Below, in pieces: positions 11,000 to 21,647 of a stretch of DNA of 64,000 nucleotides (its first letter is position 1; each line of letters starts with the position of its first letter). The DNA is from Orobanche coerulescens (lineage: Eukaryota > Streptophyta > Magnoliopsida > Lamiales > Orobanchaceae). The notes beneath the pieces were generated by a model, which saw nothing but the letters and a program-made list of their open reading frames with translations, was not told the DNA's origin and ran no database searches. A program made the translations under genes and the position numbers. The stretch is from the NCBI GenBank assembly GCA_033398695.1, contig CM065801.1:102417170-102481169 (forward strand), given 5' to 3'.

Positions 11000-13900
11000 A
11001 TGTTCTATGATAAGGTGGGAAATGCATGAATTCGAACTTTTGATGTTTTATGATATATGGTGAATGGATGAACAAGAATGTGTTCATTTGCCACCAGATA
11101 ATGGGAATCCGGGAACCGTTTAAACAACATCCAATGATTCTCGGTCACGTTTGTCTCCATATCCAACTTACACGTTTTTTTTCTTTTTATTGGGGTACAC
11201 GAGGCCCCAGGCCGGAAATATAAATTTATAAATCAACAGCTTTCATAAGAACCACGCAATATATAACTTCAAATTTTTTGTAACCGTGTTTTTCCCGCAC
11301 CGCTCTAGGGAGTAGTTTTCGTCCCGCCATCTCTCGTCTCGTACATACCCTTATATTGTTTACCCTATACTGGGACAACCGATATGACGAGATTCTTTTA
11401 CACCACTTCCAATTTGTGTTGTTTTAGTTACATTTAAGCGTTAACCTTGTCTTACGTATTGTGATGACTATGCCGTACTAAAAATTTCGTTTTCATGTTT
11501 GAATTTCACAAATCTTTGGTCACGTGTATCGTGTGTGATTGCTATGTCATGGTGCCCTATTGATGACTCCTATCCGCTTACATGTGCCAAGGATAATCGT
11601 ATTTATTTGTCGACACCGTATCCGGAGAGGTAAATAACTTGGTTGCTTGTATTTCCCATGAAGTATAGTTGTTGTCATTTCCATTACGCATGCGGATTTC
11701 CTTTTCGGATCCGTTTTGTGCTTCTCCATTCTTTGGGGATGATTCACACATGGAGCAGTTGATGACATACATTATTTTTGTAGATTGTGGCTGAATTACT
11801 GCTGGAACCAACTGGAATTTTGATGTACACCGGTACTCCAAGATTCTGGAATCATATCGCATCTTCATTTGATGGGAAAGTTGGCATCTATAATATAGAG
11901 GTTTTTTCGTATTGCATGAAACTCATTTCAGTCTTAATTGTTTGTTGTTGTTAGTGATGCGTGGGTAAGGGTCTCTACTTGATGTACCTTTTCTTGCACT
12001 TTTGTTGAGATGCATCTATCATTGATTAGCATTTAGTGATTGGAACTACTACATGTTTCTTGCAATTCACAAATTTCTCCTAATGTAGTTAAATCATGTT
12101 TAACTTGAGTCTCATTGGTTAACTAGACAGCTTTCATCGTTCTTTACCCCTCTGGGAAAAGCGTGATGATGCTCATTGGTTACATCCATGGGCCTCGGAG
12201 CTAATTTCACCTGAAATGCTAACCTTTTTAGTGCTGGTTTTGTGTAGGTCGGCTTTAATTTAACGTTTACTTTTTGGTTCTTCAAGCATTACTTGCCGCG
12301 AATTCTACTTTCTTTCTTCCGATCCCTTTACTTTCTAAGCACCTAGTCAATTTAGATTTTCATTTTTATTCAAGCCTTTTCTATTTAGTTCTAAAATCAG
12401 CCGCTATAATTACGACATGTATTTCCATGTACCACTTTCCTTTGTGCCATTAGATAATCATTGGATTTCTTTTTCCCCCCTATTATTCTCCAATCACTTA
12501 TCACTAGATCTATTCCTGGTCGAGAAGGCTCACCATGGAGAGTGGGCGAGGACCTAAGGTCGGTTGAATCGCTTACAAGACGCAGTGTTTCTATGGTTTG
12601 TGCAAAGAACCAATATGTTACATAGCTATATAAATTGGACACTGTTGGTTAAATTACTATTTTTTGTTTTTGTTTTTAATTTACTAGCGTTCCTTTCCTT
12701 TCCAAGCCTATCCATTATTATAGGGAATATTGGTAAAGATTACATCTCTTTGTTAGCTCCATAAGTCATGGATCTTGGTTCACGTGAGGCCATTGCACAA
12801 CTCCAAGGCTATGTCTATTTAGTTTCTTCATTGTCAATTTCCAACTGTGTCCTATTCTTCACATTGAAGAAGTCTTAAAATGTGTTGTTATTTGTTCTTG
12901 GATGTTGCATACTGCCCGACTCTAGAAAGGTTAGCAATTGATTCCTTGTATTTGATATACTGCGGAAGAACCATGTGGTTGAGAACTATTTTTCCAGGTG
13001 CCGGATATGACATACAAAATATAGATAAAAAAGCTACACGGTCGATCATATTCAATTTTCGCTACTACACCATATCGTTCGATTTTTAAGCTGCTCGATG
13101 GATCTCTTTGTTTCGGCATAAGCTACCGGTTATGCCTAACCTTATTTCTCTCGCCTATGTCGTGGTTCTCGTTTATGATGATGATGCATGTAGGCGGTAC
13201 TTATGATTTTATTCTTCCTTCTACGTTAATGATCGTTATCATTCATTGTCATCCTCTATCATAAGGATGCATGTAGGCGATTTATGATCGTTCTCCTCCG
13301 ATCTCTCCGCCGTGAATTTTCATCGGCTCCTATTTCGCATTCAAAACCGTACGTCTCTTTATCATGAGTCTATTTTGTGACTGTTTGTACTTCTATCTTA
13401 GTTTCCATTTTGGTACTGGTTTTGGTGCCCATGTGTCGATCTGTTGTTTGTTATGTTTAATTGGATTTTATCTGGTTGTATGGATGATATTTTCCGTTAA
13501 TCACATATAGTACTAAGAGATGTATTATTGGTATGAGGAATTCTAGATTTTCATTCGATGGTTTTGAAAGGGAGTGATTTATAAAAGTAGAAAAAAGTGG
13601 AGAACAAGTATGAGTTTGATTCATCTTTTGGTAATTTTTACATCAGAACTTATGTTTATTCCAGGAGATTTATATGCGGCATATATAGGCCTCTTATTGA
13701 TTTGAGAGCTTGTCTTTTTTTTAATGGTTTAGTTGGTTGATTCTGTTCAGATTGTATTATATTTTACTGTATGTCGAAACCAGGATATCGATCTAGTTTC
13801 TAATTCGTTGAGCAAATTGTATAATATTTGATACCTTGCGGTAGCAATTCTCATGTTGTCTACATCTCGAATCTAGATGCGAGTGTCGTTTGACAATTTA

Positions 13901-14047
13901 GTTCCATTTTTTTGCAATCTAATTATGACTTGTCTGGAGGTTTCGCTTCTGCATGCTTGCTTGTGCTGTTGTGTTGTATCTTAATGACATTAAGCACTTC
14001 GTTATACATTTTATTAACTTTGTAATATGATTTGCATCTCATATCAG
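11000..14047. other. CACTA interior without recognised genes
   Basis: About 3 kb of AT-rich sequence with only short frames on either strand. One feature is a third copy of the RBP45-piece motif at about 12154-12180 (GGGAAAAGCGTGATGATGCT). The rest resembles intron or intergenic DNA and no transposase motif was seen. Confidence 0.5.
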
Positions 14048-14115
14048 TTAACTGGAAACACCAAGCCGTCATGGTCATTGAGCAACAAGTGGGCGGGTCT
14101 TGCAAGGCCATTCAG
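14048..14115 (+). pseudogene. Possible captured exon (68 bp), unidentified
   Basis: Bounded by ATATCAG acceptor and CAG/GTGTAT donor. Two frames are open (one gives LTGNTKPSWSLSNKWAGL, another NWKHQAVMVIEQQVGG); I recognise neither with confidence. It precedes the acyl-CoA-binding exon by about 290 bp and could derive from the same or another gene. Confidence 0.3.
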
Positions 14116-14409
14116 GTGTATTTCCTGATCATACTTTCTTCAATTCAGTGCTGGAACCCTACCTTAGATATTCTGAACGTATTTTCTTCTTGATGCAAAG
14201 ACAAAACCAGTGGAAGTGATGTTATCGGTATTTTGATATACAAATGTTCTTCATATTGTTGTGTTAAAAAGTGTTATATTTTAATGACACTAGAAATTTG
14301 TGGTCTTGTGTGGCTTTCTCGCTCATGTATGATGGATCTTTTCACTTACCCCGTGAGATTGAAGATCTATCCGCTAACCAAATTAATGACTGTCTTGTTG
14401 GTGTGTTAG

Positions 14410-14523
14410 GCAAGCATGGAAGAAGTCGGGCACCATGCCTCTGAAGAAGCAATGGAGAAGTACATTGACATTGTTACCGAGTTATATCCAAATCGGGTCG
14501 GTGCCGCCACCGTGAGATCGTAA
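14410..14523 (+). pseudogene. Captured acyl-CoA-binding protein (ACBP) exon piece
   Basis: After a GTGTGTTAG acceptor one frame reads QAWKKSGTMP and, one base out of register, the next reads EEAMEKYIDIVTELYP. Together they match the last helix region of the acyl-CoA-binding domain of plant ACBP1/2-type proteins (W-x-AW-x-x-LG-x-M, then EEAMEKYI). A single-base deletion near 14433 explains the frame change. The piece runs to a stop at 14521-14523. Non-functional captured fragment. Confidence 0.7.
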
Positions 14524-15020
14524 TCATTAATACAATTTCTACTTTTACCAAATAATACATTTGCTAGCTCTCATCTTGATTATTGTTGTTGTTGGCTTTC
14601 CTATGTGTTGTGTAAATGAAGAAAAGAGATGAAGGGAGCAGGAGCAATTGTGACCGTGAATTGGCAAATGGGTTTTAGAGTTTAGATGCCGTTTCTCTTG
14701 TCCTCGTTATCGCTAGTTAACTTGTCTAATTATGCTTGTTTTATCGTGTCGAATTTTATTTTTAGGGAGTAAAACTGTTTGTAGGAATAGGTACAGTTGG
14801 TAGAAATGGGTACAATTGGTAGTAATCGTAAACTAGATAATATTGATCCGATTTTGACATGATCGAGTCTAGTCGAGTCATGTAATGAATTGGTAACGCA
14901 TGGTTTTGCGATATATATGAAATGCGTTAATTTTGTACAATCGATCAGCAGGTTTTGTAATGAATTGGGTACAATTGGTATATAATTGCAGGTTTAGCAG
15001 GGGGTCATAAAAGCCAGAAA
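14524..15020. other. CACTA interior, right part
   Basis: AT-rich non-coding sequence with a short direct repeat of TAGGTACAGTTGGTAG / GGGTACAATTGGTAG near 14789-14822 and again near 14966. No gene recognised. Confidence 0.45.
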
Positions 15021-15024
15021 AAAA

Positions 15025-15270
15025 ATAAATAATTTTGAAGTTATGACACGCAAAAACTGAAATCAGAAAAAGGGGTCATAACTTTTATGACACGCATATA
15101 TAGTTGTCAGAAAAGGGCGTCATAAAGTGGGTGTCATAAGTGCGTGTCATTGTACAATGACGAACAAATGCGAGTCATAATGAGTTATGACTGGTCCTTC
15201 TATGACCAGCATTTGCGCGTCATAAAGGCCCTTTATGACGCCAAATGCGCGTCAAGAAAGGCCCTTTTTC
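15025..15270. repeat. CACTA right subterminal repeats
   Basis: At least ten copies of TTATGAC(A/G)C or GTCATAA in both orientations, including the inverted pair TGCGCGTCATAAAGGCC / CCTTTATGACGC near 15215-15242. Stronger than the left array; typical of CACTA ends. Confidence 0.8.
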
Positions 15271-15281
15271 TACTAGTGCTC

Positions 15282-16900
15282 ATTTGCGGCCAATAGTATG
15301 AGGCCTGCACGAGTGCAGTGGTGCGTTCGATTCCTGGGTGACCAGCCCACTTAGTGTCGTGGCACTCCTTTATGATCTCTTTTCGAAGTTTTCCCCACTT
15401 AGGCACAAATATCCGATCGCCGATGGTGCGTACGATACCATCTTCCTCCCAAAATCGCCTTGTTTTGCCTTGCCTTATTTTGTCCAAAAGATCTTTCAGT
15501 TGGGCGTCTTGTTGGACTCCTTCCTTAATCCGTTGGATGAGGTCGGACTTTGGCATACTTGAACTCATAGTGGCCAGTTCTGCCTTCCTGCTTAGGGCAT
15601 CCGCGACTACATTAGCCTTCCCCGGCTTATACTCAAGTCTGTAGTCGAATTCTGCCAAGAAGTCTTGTCGTCGAGCTTGCTTGGGACTTAACTTCTTTTG
15701 TGTCTGGAAATAACTCGTAGCAACATTGTCCGTCATGATCACAAAGTGTGAGCCGAGCAAGTAATGTCGCCATGTTCGCAGGCAGTGTATGACCGCAGTC
15801 ATTTCCTTTTCTTGCACCGTATACCGTCTTTCCGTCTCATTGAGTTTCCGGCTCTCAAAGGCAATGGGGTGTCCATCTTGCATGAGCACTCCTCCAATAG
15901 CGAAATCAGAAGCGTCAGTTTGTACCTCAAAAGCTTCTGTGTGGTCCGGCAAGGCCAGTACGGGTTCTTCGGATACCGCTTGCTTGAGTTCTTCGAAAGC
16001 TTGCTGACACTTGCTGGACCAATGCCATACTTGGTTTTTCTTGAGTAGATCGGTCAGTGGGGCTGCTTTGGCCGAGTATCTTCTTATAAAGCGGCGGTAG
16101 TAGTTCACCAAGCCGAGAAATGACCGAAGTTCTGGGACCTTGGTCGGGGGTTGCCAATCCCGAATAGCTTTCACCTTTGCATTTTCCATCATGATTTTGC
16201 CTCCTTTAACCTTGTGACCGAGAAATTCGACTTCTTCTTGGGCAAATGAACATTTTTCCTTCTTAACATAGAGCTCGTTCTCGCGTAGTACTTGGAAGAC
16301 TTGTTTAAGGTGTTGAATATGTTCTTCAAGAGTCGAGCTGTACACCACAATATCATCCAAGTAAACAACAACAAATTGGTCAAGGAAAGGGTGAAGTACC
16401 TTGTTCATGAGGGTGCAAAAGGTTGCAGGTGCATTCGTGAGACCGAAGGGCATGACAAGGAACTCAAAAGCACCGTAGCGAGTCACACATGTGGTCTTGG
16501 CCTCATCTCCTTCAGCAATTCGCACTTGATAGTACCCCGAGCGCAGGTCAAGTTTGGTGAAGTACCGCGCCTTGCCAAGTTGGTCGAAGAGATCAGCTAT
16601 CAACGGTATTGGGTATTTGTTCTTGATAGTGATCCGATTGAGTGCCCTGTAGTCGATGCACATTCGAAGGGTGCCATCCTTCTTCTTCTGGAACAGTACG
16701 GGTGCACCGTAGGGAGACTTGGAGGGACGTATGTATCCTATTTCTAGAAGGTCCCTGATTTGCCTTCGTAGTTCCGCGAGTTCGGGCGGTGCCATGCGGT
16801 AGGGAGCAGCAGCTGGGGGTTTGGCACCGGGTTCCAACTCGATACAATGATCCACCTCTCGCCTGGGTGGAAGTTTCTTAGGCAACTCTTTAGGCATCAC
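15282..16900 (-). pseudogene. Reverse transcriptase-RNase H of the Galadriel-like element
   Basis: About 540 residues open: RT with [30 protein letters not shown] and the catalytic YLDDIVVYS (residues about 180-187 of this frame), connection domain, RNase H ([12 protein letters not shown], Glu in [11 protein letters not shown], then the TDN motif) and the start of the integrase HHCC region ([18 protein letters not shown]), where the CACTA interrupts it. RT copies RNA to DNA; RNase H removes the RNA strand. It is separated from the protease by an in-frame TAA (16913-16915) in what is otherwise one frame. Catalytic motifs look intact. Confidence 0.92.
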
Positions 16901-16915
16901 ATCCTTGTATTCTTA

Positions 16916-17629
16916 AAGAATATTCTCCAAGATTTGCGGGTGGTCAGTCCGCGATGAGTCGAGTTTTTCTTCGTCATTGAGTTGCCGAATTGTTACCAAG
17001 TAGTTGGGGTACTTCCGCACCCCCTTCTTAAATTGCATGGCCGAGATTAGTTTCTTCTCAACATGGGTTCGTTCAATAGGGACCATGCATGCCTTGTCCC
17101 CGTCGTAGATGGCGAGTGTGTTTGTGGCCGGCATAGGGAAGGCTTGGAATCTGTCGAAGAATTCCATGCCTAGAACCATCTTGAAGTCGTCTATGGGGAC
17201 GACAGAGAAGTCGAGCTTTCCGGACCATGTCCCAAGAGAGAGTGGGACGTCATGAGCAATTCCGGCTATAGGCTTGGCAGGTGAGTTTACTGCCTTCATC
17301 GCACCTCCGCGATAAACTGTCTTGAGCCCTAGGCGTTTGGCTTCTTCCTCGGACATGAAGTTATGAGATGCTCCAGTTTCGAGTAATGCGCTAACGGTTT
17401 GACCGTTAATAGTGGTGCGAGCAAACATTAGCCCTTTCTTCGGAGTAACGGGCATCGGGGCTTGTCCCTTAAGAGCGTACATGTACTGAAGAGAACCCAT
17501 GCTGTGTCGGGGTTCTTCTAATGGAGTGGCCGAGGTATCATCGGCATTGATTTTTAAGTGGGCAGCAAGGGCATTCAAAGTTTTCTTCTCCGGACAGTCA
17601 CGTATCCAATGATTGACGTTGCATATGAA
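16916..17629 (-). pseudogene. Retroelement protease with altered active site
   Basis: The N-terminal part contains the remainder of a CCHC zinc knuckle (ICNVNHWIRDCPEKK), followed by an aspartic protease domain: LLETGASHNFM, then a G-rich loop and VVPIDDFKMVLGMEFF flap/C-terminal part. The catalytic D-T/S-G triad is replaced by ETG, which in this family should abolish or severely reduce activity. It continues in the same frame as gag, separated only by a TGA at 17630-17632 that takes the place of the first zinc-knuckle Cys. Confidence 0.85.
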
Positions 17630-18733
17630 TCAAGGGCTTTTGGGCTTTGATTGCTCCTTCTTTCCTGGGAATTTTTGTTGCCCGATCTTGCCGCTTGGGG
17701 GTCGGTTAGTTCCCCAATTCTTGCGATTACCGCCATATCCTTCCTTGCGACTTTCTCCCCCACCTTTGCCATGAATGGGCCGTTTATCTTTACCTTTCCC
17801 AGAGTAGTCAATGAGTGATTCAGCCTTGGCGATAGCTTCGTCAAGGGTCTGAACACCATGTCTATCCAGCTCGGTTTTGGCCCAATTGTTAAGGCTATCG
17901 GTGAAATAGAAAAGTGCATCTTTATCGGACATTTCAACTTCAAGCATGAGAGTTGTAAATTCATTGATATAGTCACGAATCGTACCTGTCTGCTTGAGTC
18001 TTCGGAGGCGAGCTCTCGCATCTCGTTCAGCATTGCTTGGGGCAAATTGTTTTCGGAGTTCTCTTTGGAAGTCTGCCCAAGTGTCAATGGTGCAGATCCT
18101 TTTGCCCATATCGCCATACTTTCGGCGCCACCAGAGTTGTGCGGCACCACGCAGGTAATTTGGTGCGCCGCTGACCTTCTGTTCCTCATATTTTACGCCC
18201 ATAGCGTCAAAGTATCGTTCCAGGACGAATAAGAAGTTATCGACCACAGTGGCATTCCGAGTGCCATCGTAGGTTTCGGGCTTCGGCACATCCAAGCGGC
18301 GCGCATCAAAAGCGAACGGGGCAGCGTAATTAAATGATGCGGCTCGCTTGTGTTTAGCCCATTCCGATCGGACTTCTTCCACTTCCGAGTGAATAGAGCG
18401 TAGCTCTTCTTGGACAAAGCCACGGAGACCATGAATCTCCTTCTGGAATTCGATAAGTTGCCCGCGCAACATATCTGACTGGTCCATCATAAGTTTCTTC
18501 AGCACGCCAGTGATGTCGGCGTATTCCGTCTCCAGAGTGTCGAACCTGTCATAGACTTGATCAAGGTTCTCCTCCAAGCTAGCCATCGAGGCTTTCAGAG
18601 TGGCAATCCGAGGTTCGAAGGCGTCGGCAGAGGGTCCCTTGGACTTGCCTCGGACCTTGTTACCTCGTTGCTCCTCACGACCGCGTTGCTGCTCTTGAGT
18701 AGCATCAATAGGGACATCCTGAGTGTTGGCCAT
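17630..18733 (-). pseudogene. Gag of the Galadriel-like element
   Basis: The start chosen is the ATG at 18731-18733 (MANTQDVPIDAT), just inside the primer site; an upstream in-frame extension only reads through the LTR. About 367 residues: a predicted coiled-coil segment (LEENLDQVYDRFDTLETEYAD area), a retrotransposon gag domain (RLDVPKPETYDGTRN, LRGAAQLWWRRKYGD, FAPSNAERDARARLRRLKQ) and a basic Gly/Lys-rich tail. It ends at a TGA in the zinc knuckle, so the nucleic-acid-binding motif is cut. Confidence 0.88.
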
Positions 18734-18772
18734 TGTTCTCGTGTGATATGAGTCGGTTGTGTGCAAACCGTA

Positions 18773-18784
18773 GCTCCGATACCA
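18773..18784 (-). other. Primer-binding site of the Galadriel-like element
   Basis: The minus strand reads TGGTATCGGAGC two bases after the 5' LTR, one mismatch from the initiator-Met primer sequence. Confidence 0.85.
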
Positions 18785-18786
18785 CT

Positions 18787-19276
18787 TGTCACGGGATGAG
18801 AGTTTTGCGCAGCTAACCCGTGCGGCACTTAAACAACTAAGCAGAGTCGAGTTGCTAAGTAAGCCTGAAAGTAACGAGAAAAGGGACAATGGCACAAAAG
18901 GATTTTATTAAGTATGAATGCTTGAGTACAAGAGAGCTTTACAATGCTTGATTGCTTGAGGATTTCTGGATGGAGTGAGCAAATGAGGCTCCTCCCCCTT
19001 TTATACCAGCCTAGGAGAGTTCTGGAGTGGAACTCTCTAGATAGAACTTTCTAGATGGAACACTCTAGATACTTGTAGTACATATGGGCATTTACATGAG
19101 CATTCTACAAAGTGTGTAAGAAGTACATTTCTACATGCTTCTAGAGTCATCTACGAATTTACAAGTATTTAGAGATCTCTGGGTCTTTCTTGATCATTCT
19201 AGAACCTTCTGGAACCTTCCGACACACAGAGACTCCTGTTAGGGTCATCCGGGTCACTTTTGACCGACCCGTCACA
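18787..19276 (-). repeat. Galadriel-like element 5' LTR (490 bp)
   Basis: Partner of 7768-8257; same termini and length, seven substitutions. Followed directly by the second GTAC target copy. Confidence 0.92.
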
Positions 19277-19305
19277 GTACGCTAACATGCCTGGGCGTAT
19301 AAAAA
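19277..19305 (+). promoter_or_regulatory. Completed palindrome and TATA box of the B LTR
   Basis: GTACGCTAA (second half of the split palindrome) is followed after 12 bp by TATAAAAA (19298-19305). About 60 bp further on lies a pyrimidine-rich leader (CCCAACCCATCC). This is the most convincing core promoter of B; the activity is inferred. Confidence 0.65.
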
Positions 19306-20485
19306 CGTAAAGCAGTCGGGAATTTCATTTCCCAACCCATCCTACACGATCCCCTTTCGTCCCAAATCACCCAAACTCGGTTTTTAACCCCTAAACCTCA
19401 GCTTTTGAGTTGGTTTATCAAGTGATAACATCTAGGAAAGCTTGGAACAAGGATTATAACATCATTATTGATTCTTTCGCCGGATTGAAGGTAATTGGCT
19501 TGAACTCTAATATTTTGGGATGTTTGAGATTCTTGATATATTTTGGTGGTTTAGTTCGTATCGATGGCTAGAATCATGTAATGTTGAAGGATATATATGT
19601 TTGTGATTATGTTCTTCATGTTCTTGATGTGGTTGGTGTTTGTTGATTGATGATTCGAATATACCTTTGAATTCCGCCTTCAAGGTGTTTGATTGAAGTT
19701 TTGAAAGAGAAATTGATTGGAATATTTCAGTTAAGTTTGTATACTCGCCTTATCGAATCGATATGTGGGCTTTGTGGAACCATGGGAATGAATTCGTAAT
19801 TGTTTGAGTTAGATTGTTCGGACTTGTGTTTAATCGAGATATTTTGGAATCGTTGGGTTTGTGGATTAGTTATATCGATTGTTGATTGTTATCGAAAGTA
19901 TGTTAAATCGATTATTGTAATAGGTTGAGATTATTGATCGATGTTTAGTACCATGCTTTGCGGTCGTATTCAAGAACATTCGTAGATTAATTTGATCAGG
20001 GGCGAGGGACATGTAGACGACGACAAGGAATTGGTAATGGCTTCATTGGTATCGATGCAAGTTATTACTTGCTCAGTTTATAATATTTAATGAATGGTTT
20101 CAGTTTCATTCGTTTATAATTCGTATAGCAATGTTTATAAATCGTAATCACAGGAGAGTTGAGATTATAGGTTGTATTTGAGTTTTGGGAATTAAATCAT
20201 AATGTATATGATTTACATTCTTGTTGGCATACTTGGTATCGAGGATACATCATGGTATAGACAAAGGCGTGAATTATTTACCATCCGTGACATTTTGGAT
20301 CGTCGAATATTCAGAATAATGGTTCGTGATGGTCTGGACATCGAGATTGCTCTCGAAGGACTCGGGTCAAGTACTCTAATCATTTTTGTCATTTCATGTC
20401 GATCATGTTGTGATACATGAGTGTATCGTTGTTGTCATGCATTGTGTATCATTGTTATATGCATTTGTGCATTGTTGTTGTATGT

Positions 20486-20630
20486 CCACCTCGGGTTGGT
20501 CCGACGGGATCATCGGGGGATCTATGCTAGCGTGCGCTGGATCAACGGATGGGTTTTCCACCTCGGGTTGGTCTGACGGGATCATCGGGGGATCTAGGCA
20601 GTGAACGCTGGATCATCGGATTGCCATGTA
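20486..20630 (+). repeat. 72-bp tandem duplication in the B LTR
   Basis: Two units starting CCACCTCGGGTTGG at 20486 and 20558, each with CGACGGGATCATCGGGGGAT (second unit with one substitution) and a GCTGGATCA end. The same type of duplicated CGGGG/GACGGG/CTGGATC module occurs in the D and G LTRs. Confidence 0.8.
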
Positions 20631-21647
20631 TTGTTGTTGTACATATGTATTTTATGGGTTTGCCATAAGTATACATTGTCGTTATTGTTGTGATCATATT
20701 GACGTTGTCATATGAGTATGCATTTGTAGGTCTTGTGTTAGGACCATGTCCGTATGTTATGTTGATCTGATCTCGGATTAGACTGACGTGATTGTCATGG
20801 TATTTCGTAATCTTGAGGTATGTTCCGTATTTCCTTGGTACTTGTCTTTGATGGACAATCGATTATCGTATTGGAATTGTCGATGATATCCGATGGGTTG
20901 AATTGGCCAGAGTTGGTATAATTTCCGTATCGCGAGTTATGATAATGTTTTGAGAACCTTAAGTATTGTTGAGATACCGTACAGATATTTCGGTATTATT
21001 TTAATGTGTTGTTAAGGATACGAATCGTGGATTCTCGTAAAGTTACGACGGTAAGATTACATTGGTCGTATTCTTACTTAGTATTTCCATTGATATGTAA
21101 TTATTGACGAGATGTGATGGTTATCATTGTTGGATATTATGGTTGACCCCGTCGTGGGCTTTCTTTTTAGGTTCTTGGATTATCAAGCTTGTAGCGGTCG
21201 TGGAGAGATGAACTTCCTGGAGGATAGTGGCAAGGGCATGTATTTTTGTTTTGAGTTTCTGATCAGTTGTATTCCGCTGCTAGAGATTTTAATTGTTTGT
21301 CTTTATCCACTGCATGAGTGTTTTTAAATGGCCTTTTTGCTATCCGGTAACTTAGGTTACTTTGGCAATCATTTTCTAAATCTATTCTGTCGGTACGTGT
21401 AAGCGATAGCTTAACGTATGTTTTTAAACTGTTGAGTTTTGGCATTTTGGGCCTTGTGGTTTCAAATGAGTTTTTACGACGGTTTGGTAAACCAGTTTTA
21501 TAAATCTTCGAATGTTTTTAATAGATAATACCGTCGTTAGCCTCTTGGGCGTTTGTAAATGTTTGCGAAAATTTCCTTTAGCCTTGTGGGTTCCATCTCG
21601 GGGCCCACGGCGCTGTAATATTCCCGGTCGTATCTGGGGGTGTTACA

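Larger units (their letters stand above)
9479..15278. mobile_element. Non-autonomous CACTA (En/Spm) transposon with captured gene pieces
   Basis: Terminal inverted repeats CACTAGTAGAAACAGCCCC (left) and CACTAGTAGAAAAAGGGCC (right, complement), with a CTC duplication, 5800 bp. Subterminal regions hold repeated TTATGAC/GTCATAA motifs, the usual transposase-binding arrangement. No transposase reading frame is visible; instead the interior contains splice-site-bounded exon pieces from unrelated plant genes. It sits in the pol gene of the Galadriel-like element, between the RT-RNase H block and the integrase core. Confidence 0.93.
7768..19276 (-). mobile_element. Galadriel-like chromovirus (Ty3/gypsy), nested, interrupted by CACTA
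   Basis: Complete element bounded by two 490-bp LTRs and a GTAC target duplication, with Met-type primer site (18773-18784), polypurine tract (8258-8270) and gag-protease-RT-RNase H-integrase-chromodomain in a single reading frame on the minus strand. It is broken by several in-frame stops and by a 5.8-kb CACTA insertion; the frame is consistent across that insertion. The LTRs differ at seven positions of 490 (1.4 percent) by direct comparison, so insertion is recent. Short LTRs and a C-terminal chromodomain suggest the Galadriel or a related clade; the exact clade needs an RT tree. Confidence 0.9.
6245..21647 (+). repeat. Element B 3' LTR, interrupted by a Galadriel-like element
   Basis: Begins TGTAATATCC and ends GGGGGTGTTACA. 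Removing the nested element plus one target copy (7768-19280) leaves about 3890 bp. It carries a palindrome array (6486-6985), a second palindrome pair split by the insertion with a TATA box directly after it (19298-19305), a 72-bp tandem repeat and a weak CCCC/GGG hairpin (21147-21158). No primer site follows, as expected for a 3' LTR; the next sequence belongs to element C. The part from about 7550 matches the U3 of LTR D, whereas 6245-7500 has its own palindromes and TATA-like run, so the LTR may be composite. Confidence 0.75.

Noticed and set aside
12880..13119. Short frames on both strands at 12397-13119 as host exons
   Set aside because: AT-rich sequence, no splice-site-bounded motif and no recognisable protein similarity.
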